Assembly: GCA_022385755.1 (NCBI GenBank)
Contig: MU278374.1
Coordinates: forward strand, 248,001-312,000
DNA: 64,000 nucleotides
Direction of reading: 5' to 3'
DNA from: Trametopsis cervina
Lineage: Eukaryota; Basidiomycota; Agaricomycetes; Polyporales; Irpicaceae
Each line of letters opens with the position of its first letter. Position 1 is the first letter of the stretch. This document shows, one piece after another, positions 46,972 through 59,874 of the stretch. Made by a program: the position numbers and the translations under genes. Below the pieces are notes generated by a model. It did no database searches. It was not told the origin of the DNA and worked only from the letters and a program-made list of their open reading frames with translations.

Positions 46972-49138
46972 ATGTCCGGAATCCCTCCTCAGCTCGACGT
47001 CCACCCTGGAACCCCCACAGGCGAATGGGCCGTGAAGACCACCTCAGCTCTACAGACAGAGCCTGCAGCGACAGCTAACGCTGCTTCCACCAACCCCACT
47101 ACTGCGCAACTCTTCGAAGAGAAGAACATGCGGCCCGGCACAGTTGCTGAGACCTCTCTGCCTACCGCGCCTCTCGCTGAGAGCTCTCTGTATTCCGCTG
47201 TGTCTACCCCTGGTTACGAAGTCCCTGGTGCTTATCCCAACAAGCAGGAGACCAGGCCCGTCGGTGCAGAAATCACCGAGACAGTCACAGATGCTGCCAG
47301 CCGAGTCGCGCAAACAGTAACAGAGACTGCTCAAATTTATGTGCCCTCAGCAGCAGAGAAGATTGGCCAGTATCTTCCTAAGTCTGTCGCGGACATGATG
47401 TCCGATTACATACGTGCGTTCAGAGACATCTTTTCATTATTCATCGTCTGACCACGAACGTCCTCTAGCCGGCATGACCAACCCTCAGGGTACTGTCCTT
47501 GCATCTGCAAACGATATACCACACGACAAGTCATTGCCCTCTACCGAACTCACTGGCGCGGGTACCGGCGAGCGTGTCGCTGGGGTTGGTGCTCTTCCAG
47601 GCACTATCGCGGAGAGCAGCGTGACAAGGCTCCCAGACGAACGCAACACTGCCATCCCGGCGACTTTCACCGGAGCCGCTGTCGCTGCTACTGAGACCGC
47701 GAGAGGTGCTACAAACACCGTGCAGGACAAGGCTTACGATGTTAAGGACCGTGCCCTCCATGGTAAGTTTGTCTCCTTGACGTTCGTCGAGTGGTGTCTC
47801 ATACTCTTTTGATTCGTAGGAGGACACACCACTGCTATAACTGCCAGCACCGTACCATCCCGGGAACTTGATGGAGCTCAACCAGGCGACCACTCGTCCG
47901 GCGTTGGTGCTCTGCCAGGGTCTATCAACGAAGCAGGAGTCGCACGTCTCCCAGATGAAGGCCGTGGAATCACAGGAGCCACATCCGCATCTGTCGGCAC
48001 GCACGCTAGGCTATTCGGCGCCGCTACCCTCCCTACACAAGACGACCACACCTCGGGAGTGACCGGTGGCGTCGGTAGCCTTCCCGGATTCAAGGACGAG
48101 CAAGGTGTTGCTGTCTTGCCCGACGAGAGGCCCGTCGCGGAGACTGGCAGTAACTTCTCGACCGGTAACAAGAACCCGAAGATCGGCGAGACCGCTGCAA
48201 TCGCCGATGCTGCTCGCCGAGAAGGGGTCGCCAGCCACAACGCTCAACGATCGCAATCTCAGACAACTCCTCAGACAAACCCCCAACCGAATCAGCCGGG
48301 CTCGACCAATGTCCCACAGACAACCCCCCAGAAGAATCAGCCAGGCACGACTGGTACCACCCAGACTACCCCTCAGACGAAGCCAGAGAAGAAGCAGGAG
48401 GGCAAGGCCAATGCGGCGGCAGTTGGGGCTGCAGTCGGCGAAGACGTTGCCAAGCACGAGAATGCGAAAGATGAGCAGAAGAAGGCTGAGCACAGTCTGC
48501 CCAATAAGGTGAGCTTCATTCTGCATCCATCAATCTCGAGGAGAGCTTTGTGGTTGTTGTTTCTTACCTCACGCAATGTGAAGGAAGAGCATGAGGAAAT
48601 GCAGGCAGATCTTCGTCACATACAGCTGAAGCCGCGAGCACATGGCCTCGGCGCTGACGGCGCGCAGTGGGCTGGAAAGCGCGTCGGTGGCGATCCTTAC
48701 CGTAGGGGTGAGGGTGTCGACCTTGAGGTTCATTATTTTCACAATTCTTCTTCTGAATCTGCGAACCCATGATCATCATACTGACAATGCTTGCTTTATT
48801 AGGGCGATGGATATGACACGGACTATCATCCGTCGCAAATGCACCCCCTTGAGGGCGACTACTCGAAGGAGCACGCCGAGCAGCAGAAGGAGGCTGAGAC
48901 TGCCGGCGAAAAGGAGCAGGAGAAGCCGCTTACTGGTGCCAAGCACACCGACAGCAAACTAAGCACTGACGGTGCGGATCACGATGATGGCCAGAAGGCC
49001 AAGAAGGCTGGCTTCATGGCGAAGATGAAGGGAGAGGCGATGGTCTTGCTCGGCAAGGTCGAAGGCAAGAAGGGACACGATAAGGTCGAGCAGGGCCAGA
49101 GAATCAAGGCCGGAGAGACGGGCACCGCTTCTCACTGA
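46972..49138 (+). CDS. Hydrophilic LEA-like stress protein with GVGxLPG repeats
   Basis: Six exons code a very hydrophilic protein of about 620 residues without membrane segments. A Thr/Ala-rich N-terminus (AASRVAQTVTETAQIYVPSA) resembles LEA-type amphipathic helices. Three repeats follow: GVGALPGTIAESSVTRLPDE, GVGALPGSINEAGVARLPDE and GVGSLPGFKDEQGVAVLPDE (coded near 47580-47640, 47896-47958 and 48070-48126). Then comes a Gln/Thr/Pro repeat (TTPQ units) and a charged part with AQWAGKRVGGDPYRR. The C-terminus is AKMKGEAMVLLGKVEGKKG, an end shared by many basidiomycete proteins of this type. Likely a desiccation- or stress-protective disordered protein; the role is inferred. The start has a TATA box and a CT-rich leader; the stop is TGA at 49136-49138. 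Confidence 0.78.
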
Positions 49139-49551
49139 TTTCGTTGAATAATTCGCTTTCGCTGGGTGTTTGGGCATCTTGAACGTTCATCTCATTAGTT
49201 ATCGTACATCAGCATAGTTTAGTCTCAAACCAAATGTAACTCTACTGTATAATAGAAAGCAAGTCGTACAAACCATCGAGTTGGTATCGCGTTTGGTGTA
49301 TCGGTGTATCGTTCGCTAAGTTAGCGCAACGCGCGCCGTGGGCTGTTCGGCACGAACCGAACTGAACCGAACCGGGTTTATTATAGCGGTAATGCCTCAA
49401 TGTACAGTACCGGGTGCCGCTACGACTTGGAGATCTAATCACACATCTTCTGCCATTGCGTAGTAATCCTCTCAGGCTGAATGCCTACTGAGCTTGATTA
49501 AGCGCATACTTTCGTCTCCACGAACTTCATGAGGCCTTACGACTTTCTGCC
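49139..49551. other. Intergenic with GAACC-rich stretch
   Basis: Promoter of the TLDc gene. At 49351-49378 a degenerate GAACCGAA-type repeat can form a hairpin with the preceding GTTCGG. No gene. Confidence 0.5.
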
Positions 49552-51551
49552 ATGTCTTCAATACCGATACCTCCTTTAATCCCTCTCCCTTCAAATGCTG
49601 AGACCAGTAACAGTATCGGCGACGACAAGGAGGACATATTCGCGACGCTGTTTTCACCAGCAACTCCTCGAGGATCTCCTACGCTACAGCCCGTTCTCTA
49701 CGAACCTAGCCGACCTACGCGACACAGCCGTACATTCTCTGTAGACTCCGACTTTGGATCCTTCGTGTCCGTACCATCCTCAGAGGACCCATTGCATGGT
49801 CTGGGCGACACCGTCGAATCAGTGCCGTTTACACCCGTGAAGAACTTTGAGTTCTTTGATCGGTTTACTGAAGATGCGAAGGCGGCAACGGAGAGGAGTA
49901 AGAAGGATGTCCTAGATGAGTTACTCCAGAGCGAACGAGACTCTGCATCGTTTCTTCGATCCGGTATGTTCATACCTTACGCGTAACTTGAATTTTGCCC
50001 ATCCGAATTCTTGCTTTCTGGCAGTGACTCCAACTGCGGGACAGATCGACGCGGCCTTTCCTCCATCTACACCTGGATCAGGCTCAGGGCTCAGCACACC
50101 TGAGCATCCTCTTTCGCGGGCAGCGACTCCTTTACAAGAGCAACCACCTGTTTCGCAGGGAACCGGAACTATACATCCCTTCGAATCTTTCGTGCAGCCT
50201 TCGCACCAACCTCGGCATGGCCCCAGTCAAACCTTGTTACCGCAGCAGCCTCGGACTGATCTGCTGGACGAGCTGATAGAGCATGAGAATTACCCTGCAT
50301 CCTTCGTGGAAACTACAAATGAAGAAAACACGCAGCTACCAGTCACAGACAACGAACCCTCGCTACTGGACCTGGATCCGCTAGAGGATGAACATCTAGA
50401 GCGTAAATCCCGCCACCCGTCACGAAGAGCGAACTGGACAGAAGCTTCTGCCTCCACCACCTTTAGCCATAGCACAGAACTGACTCGCTCCCCATCATTA
50501 TCGCGTTCACCCACTAGAATCTCACCACCTGAGGTACAACGTACACAATCGTTCTTTACGCCGTCTATCGTCTCATCGTCCTTCCCATCTCGCTGGGTGT
50601 CTTCGCTACTATCGCGACCTGCGCCAGCACTGAACCCCACGAGAGTCCTGGATAATGAAGTGTCTGGGCTCCCACAACATGCGCGTGCAGCCACCATACC
50701 CGGACCGTCCATTACACACGGGACTCCTTTCGGCTCACAGCCTTACGCTGCGCCGTCGGGTGCACCGGGTTTCGCAGGTGACCGTACGTGGGATAAGGGT
50801 TTCAAGTTCGACAAAGAGAATGTCGAGCGGGCAAGCCTGAAGTTGAATGGCAGGAAGGAGTTTACGACTGGTGTGCTGACGGTCCCAATGGCCGACAACG
50901 TGAGTACATACGTTATTGGGGAGAAATATTGGCCTGGCTAAACTTCGATTGCATAGATACGACCGTTCCTGCCAGCTCTCAAACGGCTTCCGCGATCGTG
51001 GTCGCTGTTATACAGTCTTGACCAACACGGCATATCCCTGAATACCCTCTACGCACGTTGCGAGTCGAACCTAGGAGGTGCTCTACTCATTATGCGCGAT
51101 TCCAATGACGCTATCTTTGGTGCATGGATGGGTGAAGGTATCAAGCAGTCCAAAGGGTCGTATTATGGCAGCGGAGAGTCGTAAGCATGCCTGTATCTTT
51201 CGCGAATCGCACGTAAACTGAGCGATACGCTATCCAGGTTCCTATTCAAGGTGCTTCACGACGAAAGCCTGAAGGTGTACAAGTGGACAGGGAAGAATGA
51301 CTATGTCGCACTGTGCGAACCGGAGTATATCTCTTTCGGCGGCGGGTGAGTGCTTGAAGTATTCTGTCCGGTTACATACTGATATCTATAGTGATGGGAA
51401 TTATGGACTATACCTTGATGAAACACTGAGCGATGGCTCGTCTGCTCGTTGTCCAACATTCGAAAATGAGCCCTTGTGCTCGGCTGGTCCGCGTCAGGGT
51501 GGAAGTATCCGATTTGAGTGTGTAGGCTTGGAGATATGGGGCGTAGGATGA
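49552..51551 (+). CDS. OXR1: TLDc-domain protein, OXR1 homologue
   Basis: ATG at 49552 (MSSIPIPPLIPLPSNAETSN). The first ~430 residues are low-complexity, Ser/Pro-rich and acidic with EDIFATLF and FEFFDRFTEDAKAA motifs. The C-terminal TLDc domain is complete across four exons: IRPFLPALKRLPRSWSLLYS, LDQHGISLNTLYARC, GGALLIMRDSNDAIFGAWMG, SYYGSGES-FLFKVL, KVYKWTGKNDYV, ISFGGG-DGNYGLYLDETL and a final FECVGLEIWGVG. TLDc proteins of the OXR1/NCOA7 group protect cells against oxidative stress and bind or disassemble the vacuolar H+-ATPase. The protein is longer than yeast Oxr1 because of the N-terminal disordered region. The stop is TGA at 51549-51551. Confidence 0.92.
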
Positions 51552-51941
51552 AGCGCTCTGTGATTAACTTGTCAGTATTTATATCCCCCCCATTCACCCC
51601 TATTCAGCATATTTAAGGACTCGTGGAAATGACTGTTGTACTGGAATACGACCATTTGTATTTTTGGACCAAAACGTTTCACCTCATTACTACAGTGCAT
51701 TATAGGCAAGGTTTAGCCTCGATGTGAGACCGGACGAACCAATGGAGTGTGCACTTAGGGTATCCCGAATCCATTACAATAGCTATAAGTAATACAAACC
51801 ACCGCCTCTGGGAGTAGTAATATCTACAGTCCGGTGCAATGTCCCCGGCTCGGTGAGCGTACAGGCATATGTGGAGGAGTCGTAGCGTATCTTTTTCGGT
51901 AAATGGAGGTCATTGGAGCCGGCCCAAGCCCAGGGAGATGA
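51552..51941. other. Intergenic, convergent 3' flanks
   Basis: 390 bp between the TLDc gene (+) and the methyltransferase-like gene (-). Nothing else seen. Confidence 0.6.
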
Positions 51942-53156
51942 TTATCCTTCGCGCACAAACTTCGAGGGCTCGTCTGGTGCGGATTCGTTTATCCTAGCGT
52001 CGGAGATGAAGATGTTGTCGCCCCTGATGTTCAAAAATGTGTACTGTAAAGGTGTGAGCCTAGACGCTGTGAATAAACGCGGACGCCCTTACCTCTGCCA
52101 GCTCTGCTCCAGCGGCCCTGTTGTAGTTGACATAGACCAGGTTCGGTTCCATCATAACTGGTCGCAACCCCGCAGCTTCCAGCGTCTCCCACCATGTCAA
52201 GAAGTCAGGGAATTTCTTGCCCCAGGTGTGCAGTTCAATCTGCAACTGTCCGAACGGTAGAGGTTCGCCGGAGTCGACGTAGGGCTGCACCATTGCCTTT
52301 ATTGTGTCGAATTCATATCCTTCAATGTCAATCTTCAGAATATCGACGAATTCGTGCCCGTTAACTTTCATGAGGTTCGAGAGGGTATACAGCTTGGGGT
52401 CGTCATTGCGTGAGTGCTTGTCCTCGGGACCGAGCTGGACTCGAGAAGCGAAGTGAGTTCGGTGTTGACTGCTGAATGATGCATGCGAGATCTGTCGTCC
52501 GAAAGATCTTGTGGAGTAGTCGTAGCCCCATATTTCACAAAACTCGGTGCTCTCCAGGACACTTGCTTCCCACGACGACTCCCAGTCCATACCTGAAGCA
52601 TGCATTCAGCACTGGAATACGGGTCTGAAACAAGTCTCGTGTACTCACCAAAGGAGTAGATCACGCAGTTGGGCTTATGTGCGACACGAGAGAGCCCGCA
52701 CGTCCACTTCCCACCGTCTCCCAGATGTCCTATCCGTTCTAACTCATGCGGACAGTTGAACGCAGCAGGGAAGTAGTCCCCTACAGAAACTACATCAGAT
52801 ACACAGGACCATGTAAAAGGGTGTGAGGTACCCACACACTGTGTATGCAGGCCATGGGTCCAGGTCTGGTGGGAACCTGTACAAGACATTAAATTCACTA
52901 ACGGATAGCACGAAATGCAGTCGTACATTACGACTTGTGAAGCAGACGGGCCATGTTTCTTTATCAGGTCTTTTCTCTTCTCTAATATCGTTCGGTATGA
53001 TTTTTCCGCGCGGTCAACTCGGGAGGGTAGCGTAGGGTCTCTCGGGGTAGTATTGGCTTTGTATGGGCGTATCGAGGGGGACGATGTGAAGTAGAGGAAG
53101 AGGCCGATAAGAGTGACAGTACCGAGAGCGATATATCGTGAATGTCTTGGGAGCAT
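51942..53156 (-). CDS. METTL24-like type II membrane methyltransferase
   Basis: The start at 53156 codes MLPRHSRYIALGTVTLIGLF: a short basic head and one hydrophobic helix, so the catalytic part should face the lumen of the secretory pathway. After a linker (RAEKSYRTILEKRKDLIKK) come YFPAAFNCPHELERIGHLGD, GGKWTCGL and YSFG, matching the METTL24/FkbM-type methyltransferase start. HEFVDILKIDIEGYEFDTIK is the conserved acidic strand, and QLQIELHTWGKKFPDFL follows. The last exon ends SAPDEPSKFVREG with TAA at 51942-51944. Introns lie near 52620-52650, 52780-52880 and 52040-52090. The substrate, probably a glycan or protein in the Golgi, is unknown. It shares a 356-bp divergent promoter with AMS1. 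Confidence 0.82.
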
Positions 53157-53512
53157 ACTGGTGTCTATACCACCCGCGCAAGGGTCAGAATAATTAGTGG
53201 TGTTGGTGGTTGTGCTGGCGCAAGTGCAGCTAGAAAGTCATGCGAGATCCAATGGCGAGATCTAGATCGTTACAGACTCGCGTGATACATCACTGAATGG
53301 TTCAACCGGTATCTATTGCCATTAGTCGAGGTAACAAAACTATGAAATGGAAGATAAGTACGTTGATTGACCAGTCTATTAACATGACGTCTTTCCACGG
53401 TCTGCTGTCACAGAACCGCTGATACCACTCACACAGTTCCAATCTCGGCACGGCTGTAACGACCCCGCATTCGGTGGCCAGGAACTATCTACGAACTTGA
53501 CCTTATACCAGT
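53157..53512. other. Divergent promoter region (METTL24-like / AMS1)
   Basis: 356 bp between two start codons on opposite strands. No gene. Confidence 0.6.
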
Positions 53513-56500
53513 ATGACCTCCCTCCCAGACTATCCGAATCTGAACTATGGAACTGGTGCGAAATGGATCAAGCATCTCACACAGAACAGACTGTCCACCT
53601 TCACTGGTGGTCACTTCTCGGATGTAAACCTCTCGTCTATGCTCTTCGTCCATCGTCTGGACGACCAGCACCACGTAAAACTACAAGTTTGGAGTGCTCC
53701 TGGACTCACGAAGCCGGGGTTTAAGGAGGCAGTGAAGGAGAACTTCAAACCAGCCAAGAAAGGAGACTCTTTCGGGCCGTCTTGTGAGTACCGGAGACTG
53801 TGTCAACGATTTGAACTAATGGATTATAGGGGTATGAGCCTTAGATTCTGTGACAGATGTCCATCATGTTGAACTAATTGCAGACGAACCACTGGTGGAA
53901 AGTCACGCTTAATATTCCCACGTACTTTCAACAATATGAACGCGTCCAATGTACGTGCAACGTGTTGACGCAAGTCTGACTTAAGCGGAATGCAACGTTG
54001 ATGATATATGTACTACAGTTGAGTTTGATCCCGGATGTGAAGCCATGATATTCACACCAGAGGGAACGCCTCTTCAAGGCATCACTGGAGGATACGGCGG
54101 GGACCGTAGGGTAGACCACATCATCCCACCCGAGGCAGTGAAGAAAGGAAAGTATGAACTCGTGATTGAATCAAGCTGCAACGGCATGTTTGGTGTCCCA
54201 TGGAATGGTGATACTATCGCCCCTCCAGATGTATGTGCTCACAGACTCTATAACTGCAGGACACTATGCTGACCATCATGCCACAGATGAACAGGTACTT
54301 CGGTTTGGCATCCGCCGATTTAGTTGTGCCGAATCAAGAGGCCTGGAATTTACTTTGGGATTTCACGACCCTGAAAGAGGTTTCTGAGACTATTCCTGGC
54401 AATACGAGCCTACAGAACAAGGCGTTGACAGTGGCCAACGAGATTATGAACGTATTCAACAACAACGATGTAGGCAGCATAGGAAAAGCCAGAAAGCTCG
54501 CGGAAAGCGTTCTAGGCAAAGATTGGGAAAAGAAACAAGACAAGATTTACCAGGAAGGACCAGAACGTTCGCAGATATGGGGTATCGGATACTGCCATAT
54601 TGACACTGCTTGGTAAGTGCTATGGTTATGTTGTGCATTCAATGTAGGACGAATCCGGTTTGCAGGCTGTGGCCATACAGTGTTACCCAGCAAAAGGTCG
54701 CTCGCTCGTGGTCCACACAGGTCGACCTCATGGAGCGTTACCCCGAACATAGGTTCACGTGCAGTCAAGCCCAGCAGTTCAAGTGGCTGGAAGAGGTATG
54801 GTTCGATAACATTCTTGGTACAATGATCTGCTAACAATTAAGTATAGCTTTATCCCCCTCTCTTCGACCGAGTGAAGGAAAAGGTGAAGGAAGGGAAGTT
54901 CCACCTTGTTGGCGGTGCATGGGTTGAGAACGATGCCAATATGCCTTCCGGAGAGGCTCTTGTCAGGCAATTCCTATATGGTCAACGATACTTCGAGACA
55001 CGCTTTGGCAAGCGGTGTGACACTGCGTGGCTCCCTGACTCGTTCGGTCTTACGGGTTCCTTGCCACAGCTCATCCGCCTGGCTGATATGAAGTATTTCT
55101 TCACGCAGAAGCTGTCCTGGTGAGTGCTGGTGGTGGTTCTTTGGTGTAGTATGACTGACGTCCGTGCACGACAGGAATAACATGTGAGTTACCACGTAGG
55201 AGTCTCATTCGGCACTTTGATTTATTCTTATCCACAGCAATGTATTCCCGCATTCCACATTCAACTGGGTCGGTATCGACGGGACGCAGGTGCTCTGTCA
55301 TATGACGCCAGTCGGTGCGTTTCAATACGATTCTAGGGGAGTATGAGCCTAATTGTCTGCAGATACGTACACTGCTCAAGCCACAGTAGGCGACGTCAAC
55401 AAGGGTGTCACGAATCACAAGGTACTCATTCACTCATTATTCGTGGATCAATCTAACGAGCTATGAAGAACCTGGAATCTTCAGACACTGCTCTTCTCGT
55501 GTTCGGTAACGGAGATGGCGGAGGAGGTCCTTTGTCCAAGATGTTGGAGAACGTGAGTGCATGTGCATCTCGAAACACGAATCCCATCGAACATACATGT
55601 TCCTTCCAGCTGCGCAGAATCCGTGCCGTAGGTAATAACAACCGCGAAATCCCCGCAGTCAATATGGGTCACTCCGTTGAGGATTTCTTCGACTCTGTGT
55701 TGAAGGAGACCAGTGCTGGCACTAAGCTACCTAACTGGTCTGTCTAGTCTATTTGGTGCGTTAACATGTGGCTGACATACCTCAGGAATGGTGAATTGTA
55801 CCTCGAATTCCACCGCGGTACATACACGTCGCATGGTCAGTCAACTCTCCGCTTGTAGCCATCTACGCTAGCTGACGTTACTGTCAGGCTCCATCAAGAA
55901 AGGTAATCGTAAATCTGAGATCCTTCTTCGTGATGTCGAGGTACAGTAGTGCATGTTCAACACCAGACGTAGTCCACTCATGCTACTCCCTCCTAGCATC
56001 TCGCAACATTCGCGTCGCTTTACAAGTCTCACAATAGCAAGTATGTGTACCCCAAGAGCAAAATCGATGTTTGCTGGGAGAAAGTGCTATTGAACCAATG
56101 TGAGTGCTAACCAATAATGCACCTATTGATATCTTTATTGACATTTGATAAAGTCCACGATGGTATGTTTCTAGTTTTGTGAATCTGCAGTAATGCGAAG
56201 CTAAACATGCCGTGCAGTGCTTCCCGGCTCAGCCATGTGCGTTACTATATTTATACAACATTTCCGTATTTAACTATTCATAGCGGTATGGTATACGATG
56301 ACGCAGAGAAACTCTACGCCGAGGTCCGCAAGGATGGAGAAGAGCTTCTAGAAGACGCCTTCAATACCCTTTTCCCTCGTTCTTCGCCCCTGGGCAGCGT
56401 TGTCAATGCCCGAACGCCCGGCACAATCGTTGCATACAACACTACGTTCTTCCCACGACGTGACATCGTCGAGGTGCCTCTGACCGGGAACGCTGCTGGT

Positions 56501-58250
56501 CTGAAGAATCAGGTCGTGCAAGCGTCCGAGGATGGTTCAATTGGGTATGCTCTACTGGACTGCTCGGAAGGTGGACACATTGCCCGTCCCTCTGGATTGT
56601 TCGCCGATTCTATGCCCGTGTCCGGTAAGATTTTGTCTCTGGTCAATGTCGTACAGTGCAGTGACGCGGTACAGTCTTTACCAACGGCAGCGACCACTTC
56701 GTCCTGAGAAACTCCAGTGTACAAATGACTATCTCTGGTGGACGCATCAGCAGCATCCTTGACGTCGAACTGGGGTGCGTTTCACATTTACGAGATAAAT
56801 AGATGGACTCACTTTTGTATAGCCGAGAGCTGCTCGAGGCGGGTAAGACCGGAGGGCTGGTGATCTTCGATGATCGTCCCAACTACTGGGATGCCTGGGG
56901 TATGACACTTGTTTATACCCACTGAATCTTGGCTGACCTGCACCTAGATGTGGAGGTACACCATCTGGAGAAGGAAACCCCTCTGAAATTCTCTGAGATC
57001 TCAGTGGTCGCTGGTGGCCCACTGCGTGCATCGGTGAAAGCGGTCGTAAAGTACGGCAAGAGCACTATCACAACTACCGTGAGTAGTTCAATATATCCAC
57101 GCTCGCCTTCATTAAGCGGCATCTCCCGTAGATCTCCTTAGATGCTATTCCCGGTAGGTAAAACATATCACCGTCCGTATAATCACTCACTCGCGATCTC
57201 AGCGACACTCAAGCCTGGCTCCCGTTCATTGTTCAACTTCGCTGCGGTCGTGGATTGGCATGAACGTCACGAATTCTTGAAGTGTGCGTGAATTTATTTG
57301 ATGCTTATATCACGAAGCTGATAAAGTTCGATCTCATTTTGCCGCAGTCGAGCTGCCTTTGGACATTCATAACGACAATGCTACATATGAGACCCAATTC
57401 GGGCACGTGCAGCGTCCCACTCACAAGAACACGACCTTGGACATTGCAAAGTTCGAGGTTTGCGGTCACAAGGTGAGCTTCAGCACTACTAGCAATGAGG
57501 CAGACTCTCACGCCCTTTAGTTCGCGGACCTGAGCGAGTTCGGGTATGGCGTTGCCATTCTCTCTGAAAGCAAGTATGGCTTCTCTTGTCGCGGAAACAT
57601 CCTGCGCATCTCGCTGTTGCGTGCGGCTACCGCTCCTGATGCAGAGCAAGATCAAGGTACCATACGGATTGTCTCATGTGGCATGGCTCCCAGCTGAACA
57701 CATATCCAGGAAAACATGTATTCTCCTGGGCGGTGATGCCACACAAGGGCTCATTCTTAGAGTCGGACGTTCCGGTCGCAGCGTACCTTTATAACTCCCC
57801 CCTTCATGGTGAGCTGTTTGTTTGATCTAACCCAGCTGTCTCTGAGTCCTCGTTCCAGTCCGTCACATTCAGGAGTCCGCTCTCGCTGAGCTGCGCCCTC
57901 CGAGTCCCTTCAATGTTCGTGGCGCCCCCAACGTCTTCTTGGAAACCATCAAACGGGGTGAACTGGACGACTTCGGCGCCTCCTCGGCGCAGCCAACCTC
58001 CATTGTTCTGAGGCTGTATGAGGCATATGGTGGACACGCTCACGTCACGCTCAACATTTCCGAACACGTCGCGCTGGTCAAGGCAACCATTACGAACTTA
58101 CTAGAAGACGAGACAGAGGATTTGCACATCGTTCGTAGCGAGAAAGACACTAAGGGCTCCCATACTATCCAACTTCACTTCCATGCCTTCGAGGTCAAGA
58201 CCGTGAAGCTGGAGATTCAATCCGCTCACCACGTTGAGCAAAAGAGGTGA
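53513..58250 (+). CDS. AMS1: Vacuolar alpha-mannosidase, GH38 family
   Basis: A gene with about twenty short exons. The start at 53513 codes [20 protein letters not shown], without a signal peptide, as expected for Ams1, which enters the vacuole by the Cvt pathway. The GH38 catalytic domain has [12 protein letters not shown] (zinc-binding His and Asp), [40 protein letters not shown] with the nucleophile Asp in PDSFG, and VLLNQFHDVLPGSAI with the third zinc-site His. Downstream beta-rich exons end with [30 protein letters not shown] and a stop TGA at 58248-58250. It hydrolyses terminal alpha-mannose from free oligosaccharides released by glycoprotein turnover. Length and domain order match the family, and I see no break. 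Confidence 0.95.
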
Positions 58251-59054
58251 GCTGGAACTTCAATTCTTTTGGCTCTATCTCTAATTGGCTGCAGTGTACC
58301 GAACAAGAGGGAGAGCTGGGAGGTTGTTTAAACAGGTTGACGTCCACATGGTGGAGAATTTGTAACAACAGCTGCCGACTCAGGTATTATCATCGTCTAA
58401 GAATACCCTTGTATGTGCACAGCACCGTACTGTTACTAACATTGCCTGCAAATTATATCTACGCTGAGCGTGGCATTCTACACTGTCCAGATACGGAGGT
58501 TACCGAGCCTTCACTTTCATGTCCGTTAGTGCGGATAGCTCTTTTCCAAATCCCCGTCCACGTGCGAGCTTACTTATATCGCTCGTATCATGGGATGTCA
58601 AACAACTCACCGCTTTCTTTGCCAGGTGTGCTTCTTGGCCTCTGAGAGCGTGTGATGTGCGTGCACGTCGCTGGCCGCACTGGGTCGCACAGCGCTTCCC
58701 TGCCAAATGTGCCTTCCCGCCGTGCAATGCGGCATATGCGTGTTACGGCTATCTGCACAGCACCGCATCGCCATTGTTATCGGCCTTCGCCCCACGCCCA
58801 TACACTACTCCGAACTTGACACACGGAGATCCTATACGCCTTCGCGTGGCGATGCCAATTCGTGCCTTCCATGGTCCACCAAGGTTGTGATTTAACGCTC
58901 ATAAAGTTGCCACCTTACGTTGGTGGAACGCTATCAACACGTTCCCGTTGAGGTCACCATTGGTATAAGAGCGTTCGAGCACTTGACTTGTTATGCCCCT
59001 CACCTAGACATTCGTCGTTCGCCCTTCTTCCCCCTTCGTCGTGCAACAGCAACC
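58251..59054. other. Intergenic between AMS1 and MARVEL-like gene
   Basis: 0.8 kb. Open frames here lack splice or homology support. The last ~200 bp should be promoter. Confidence 0.5.
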
Positions 59055-59874
59055 ATGGGAGTTACCATCAACGGTATCCGTATTTTCTTGTATGTTCTTC
59101 TCGTAAGTGATTTCCATGACCGATAGCAGATATATTGACTAACTGAAACACGTCTGCATAGTGGCTATTCTCTGCAGTATTGTTGGGCTTGACTGCTGCT
59201 CGTATTCACTATACGTTGCACATTCCCTTGGGAGATCCGTTGAACGGAGGAAATGATTTCTATGGTTAGCAAACAAGCCTCTACTTTATGTGCATGTCTC
59301 ACGTACCACTATGCTAGACCCTATCGTTGCGGAGCTCATTGCCACGTCTGCGCTGACGTTGCTGTACGTGCCTTGGATGTAAGTTCATCGCTCACATAGC
59401 CCACGCCTCCGAGTCGTGGTCGTTCCATTAAATGTTACCGTTACTGGCGTATATTTACACGTGTTTCTAGCATCCACGTCATTGCGAGGACCGCCGAGTA
59501 CGGGTGGGTTTCCACCTTTGCAGGGGAGACCGTGGGTCTGTTTATCCTCTTCGTCATGTGGCTTGTGGGTGCTGCCATTTCAACCGTGAGTACCTGGCGT
59601 GTTCTTCTCGTGGTAGCGGACATCTGACATATTCTCGCAGTCCATCTGGGGTGATCTATCCTGGTGCCACCAATTCCAAGCATGCCGACTCCTCACCGCA
59701 ATGGTCGCCTTTGCGTGGATGGGCTTCATCCTCATTTTCACACTCCTGCTTATCAGCCTCATGTTTGCCGTCGCGAACCGTGCATTCAGGCAGCCACTTC
59801 ATGGGCGTTACGATCCTCGCGCGAGTGGGTATGGCCCAGGCATGGCACAACATCGTCTCTCCCATTTTGCCTGA
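59055..59874 (+). CDS. Four-helix membrane protein, MARVEL-like (~185 aa)
   Basis: Five exons: the first, 59055-59102, codes MGVTINGIRIFLYVLL, and the last ends HRLSHFA with TGA at 59872-59874. Four hydrophobic segments are visible: IRIFLYVLLWLFSAVLLGL, IVAELIATSALTLLYVPWI, GETVGLFILFVMWLVGAAIS and LLTAMVAFAWMGFILIFTLL. Length and topology, with short polar ends and a loop holding YTLHIPLGDPLNGGNDFYD, match small basidiomycete MARVEL-domain proteins, which organise membrane domains and vesicle traffic. Assignment rests on topology and WGDLSWCHQFQACRLLTAM, a common pattern in that group. It is followed 510 bp later by the TAH18 gene on the same strand. Confidence 0.75.

Noticed and set aside
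58500..58890. Open frame downstream of AMS1
   Set aside because: Overlapping frames on both strands, no motif and no splice context; treated as intergenic.
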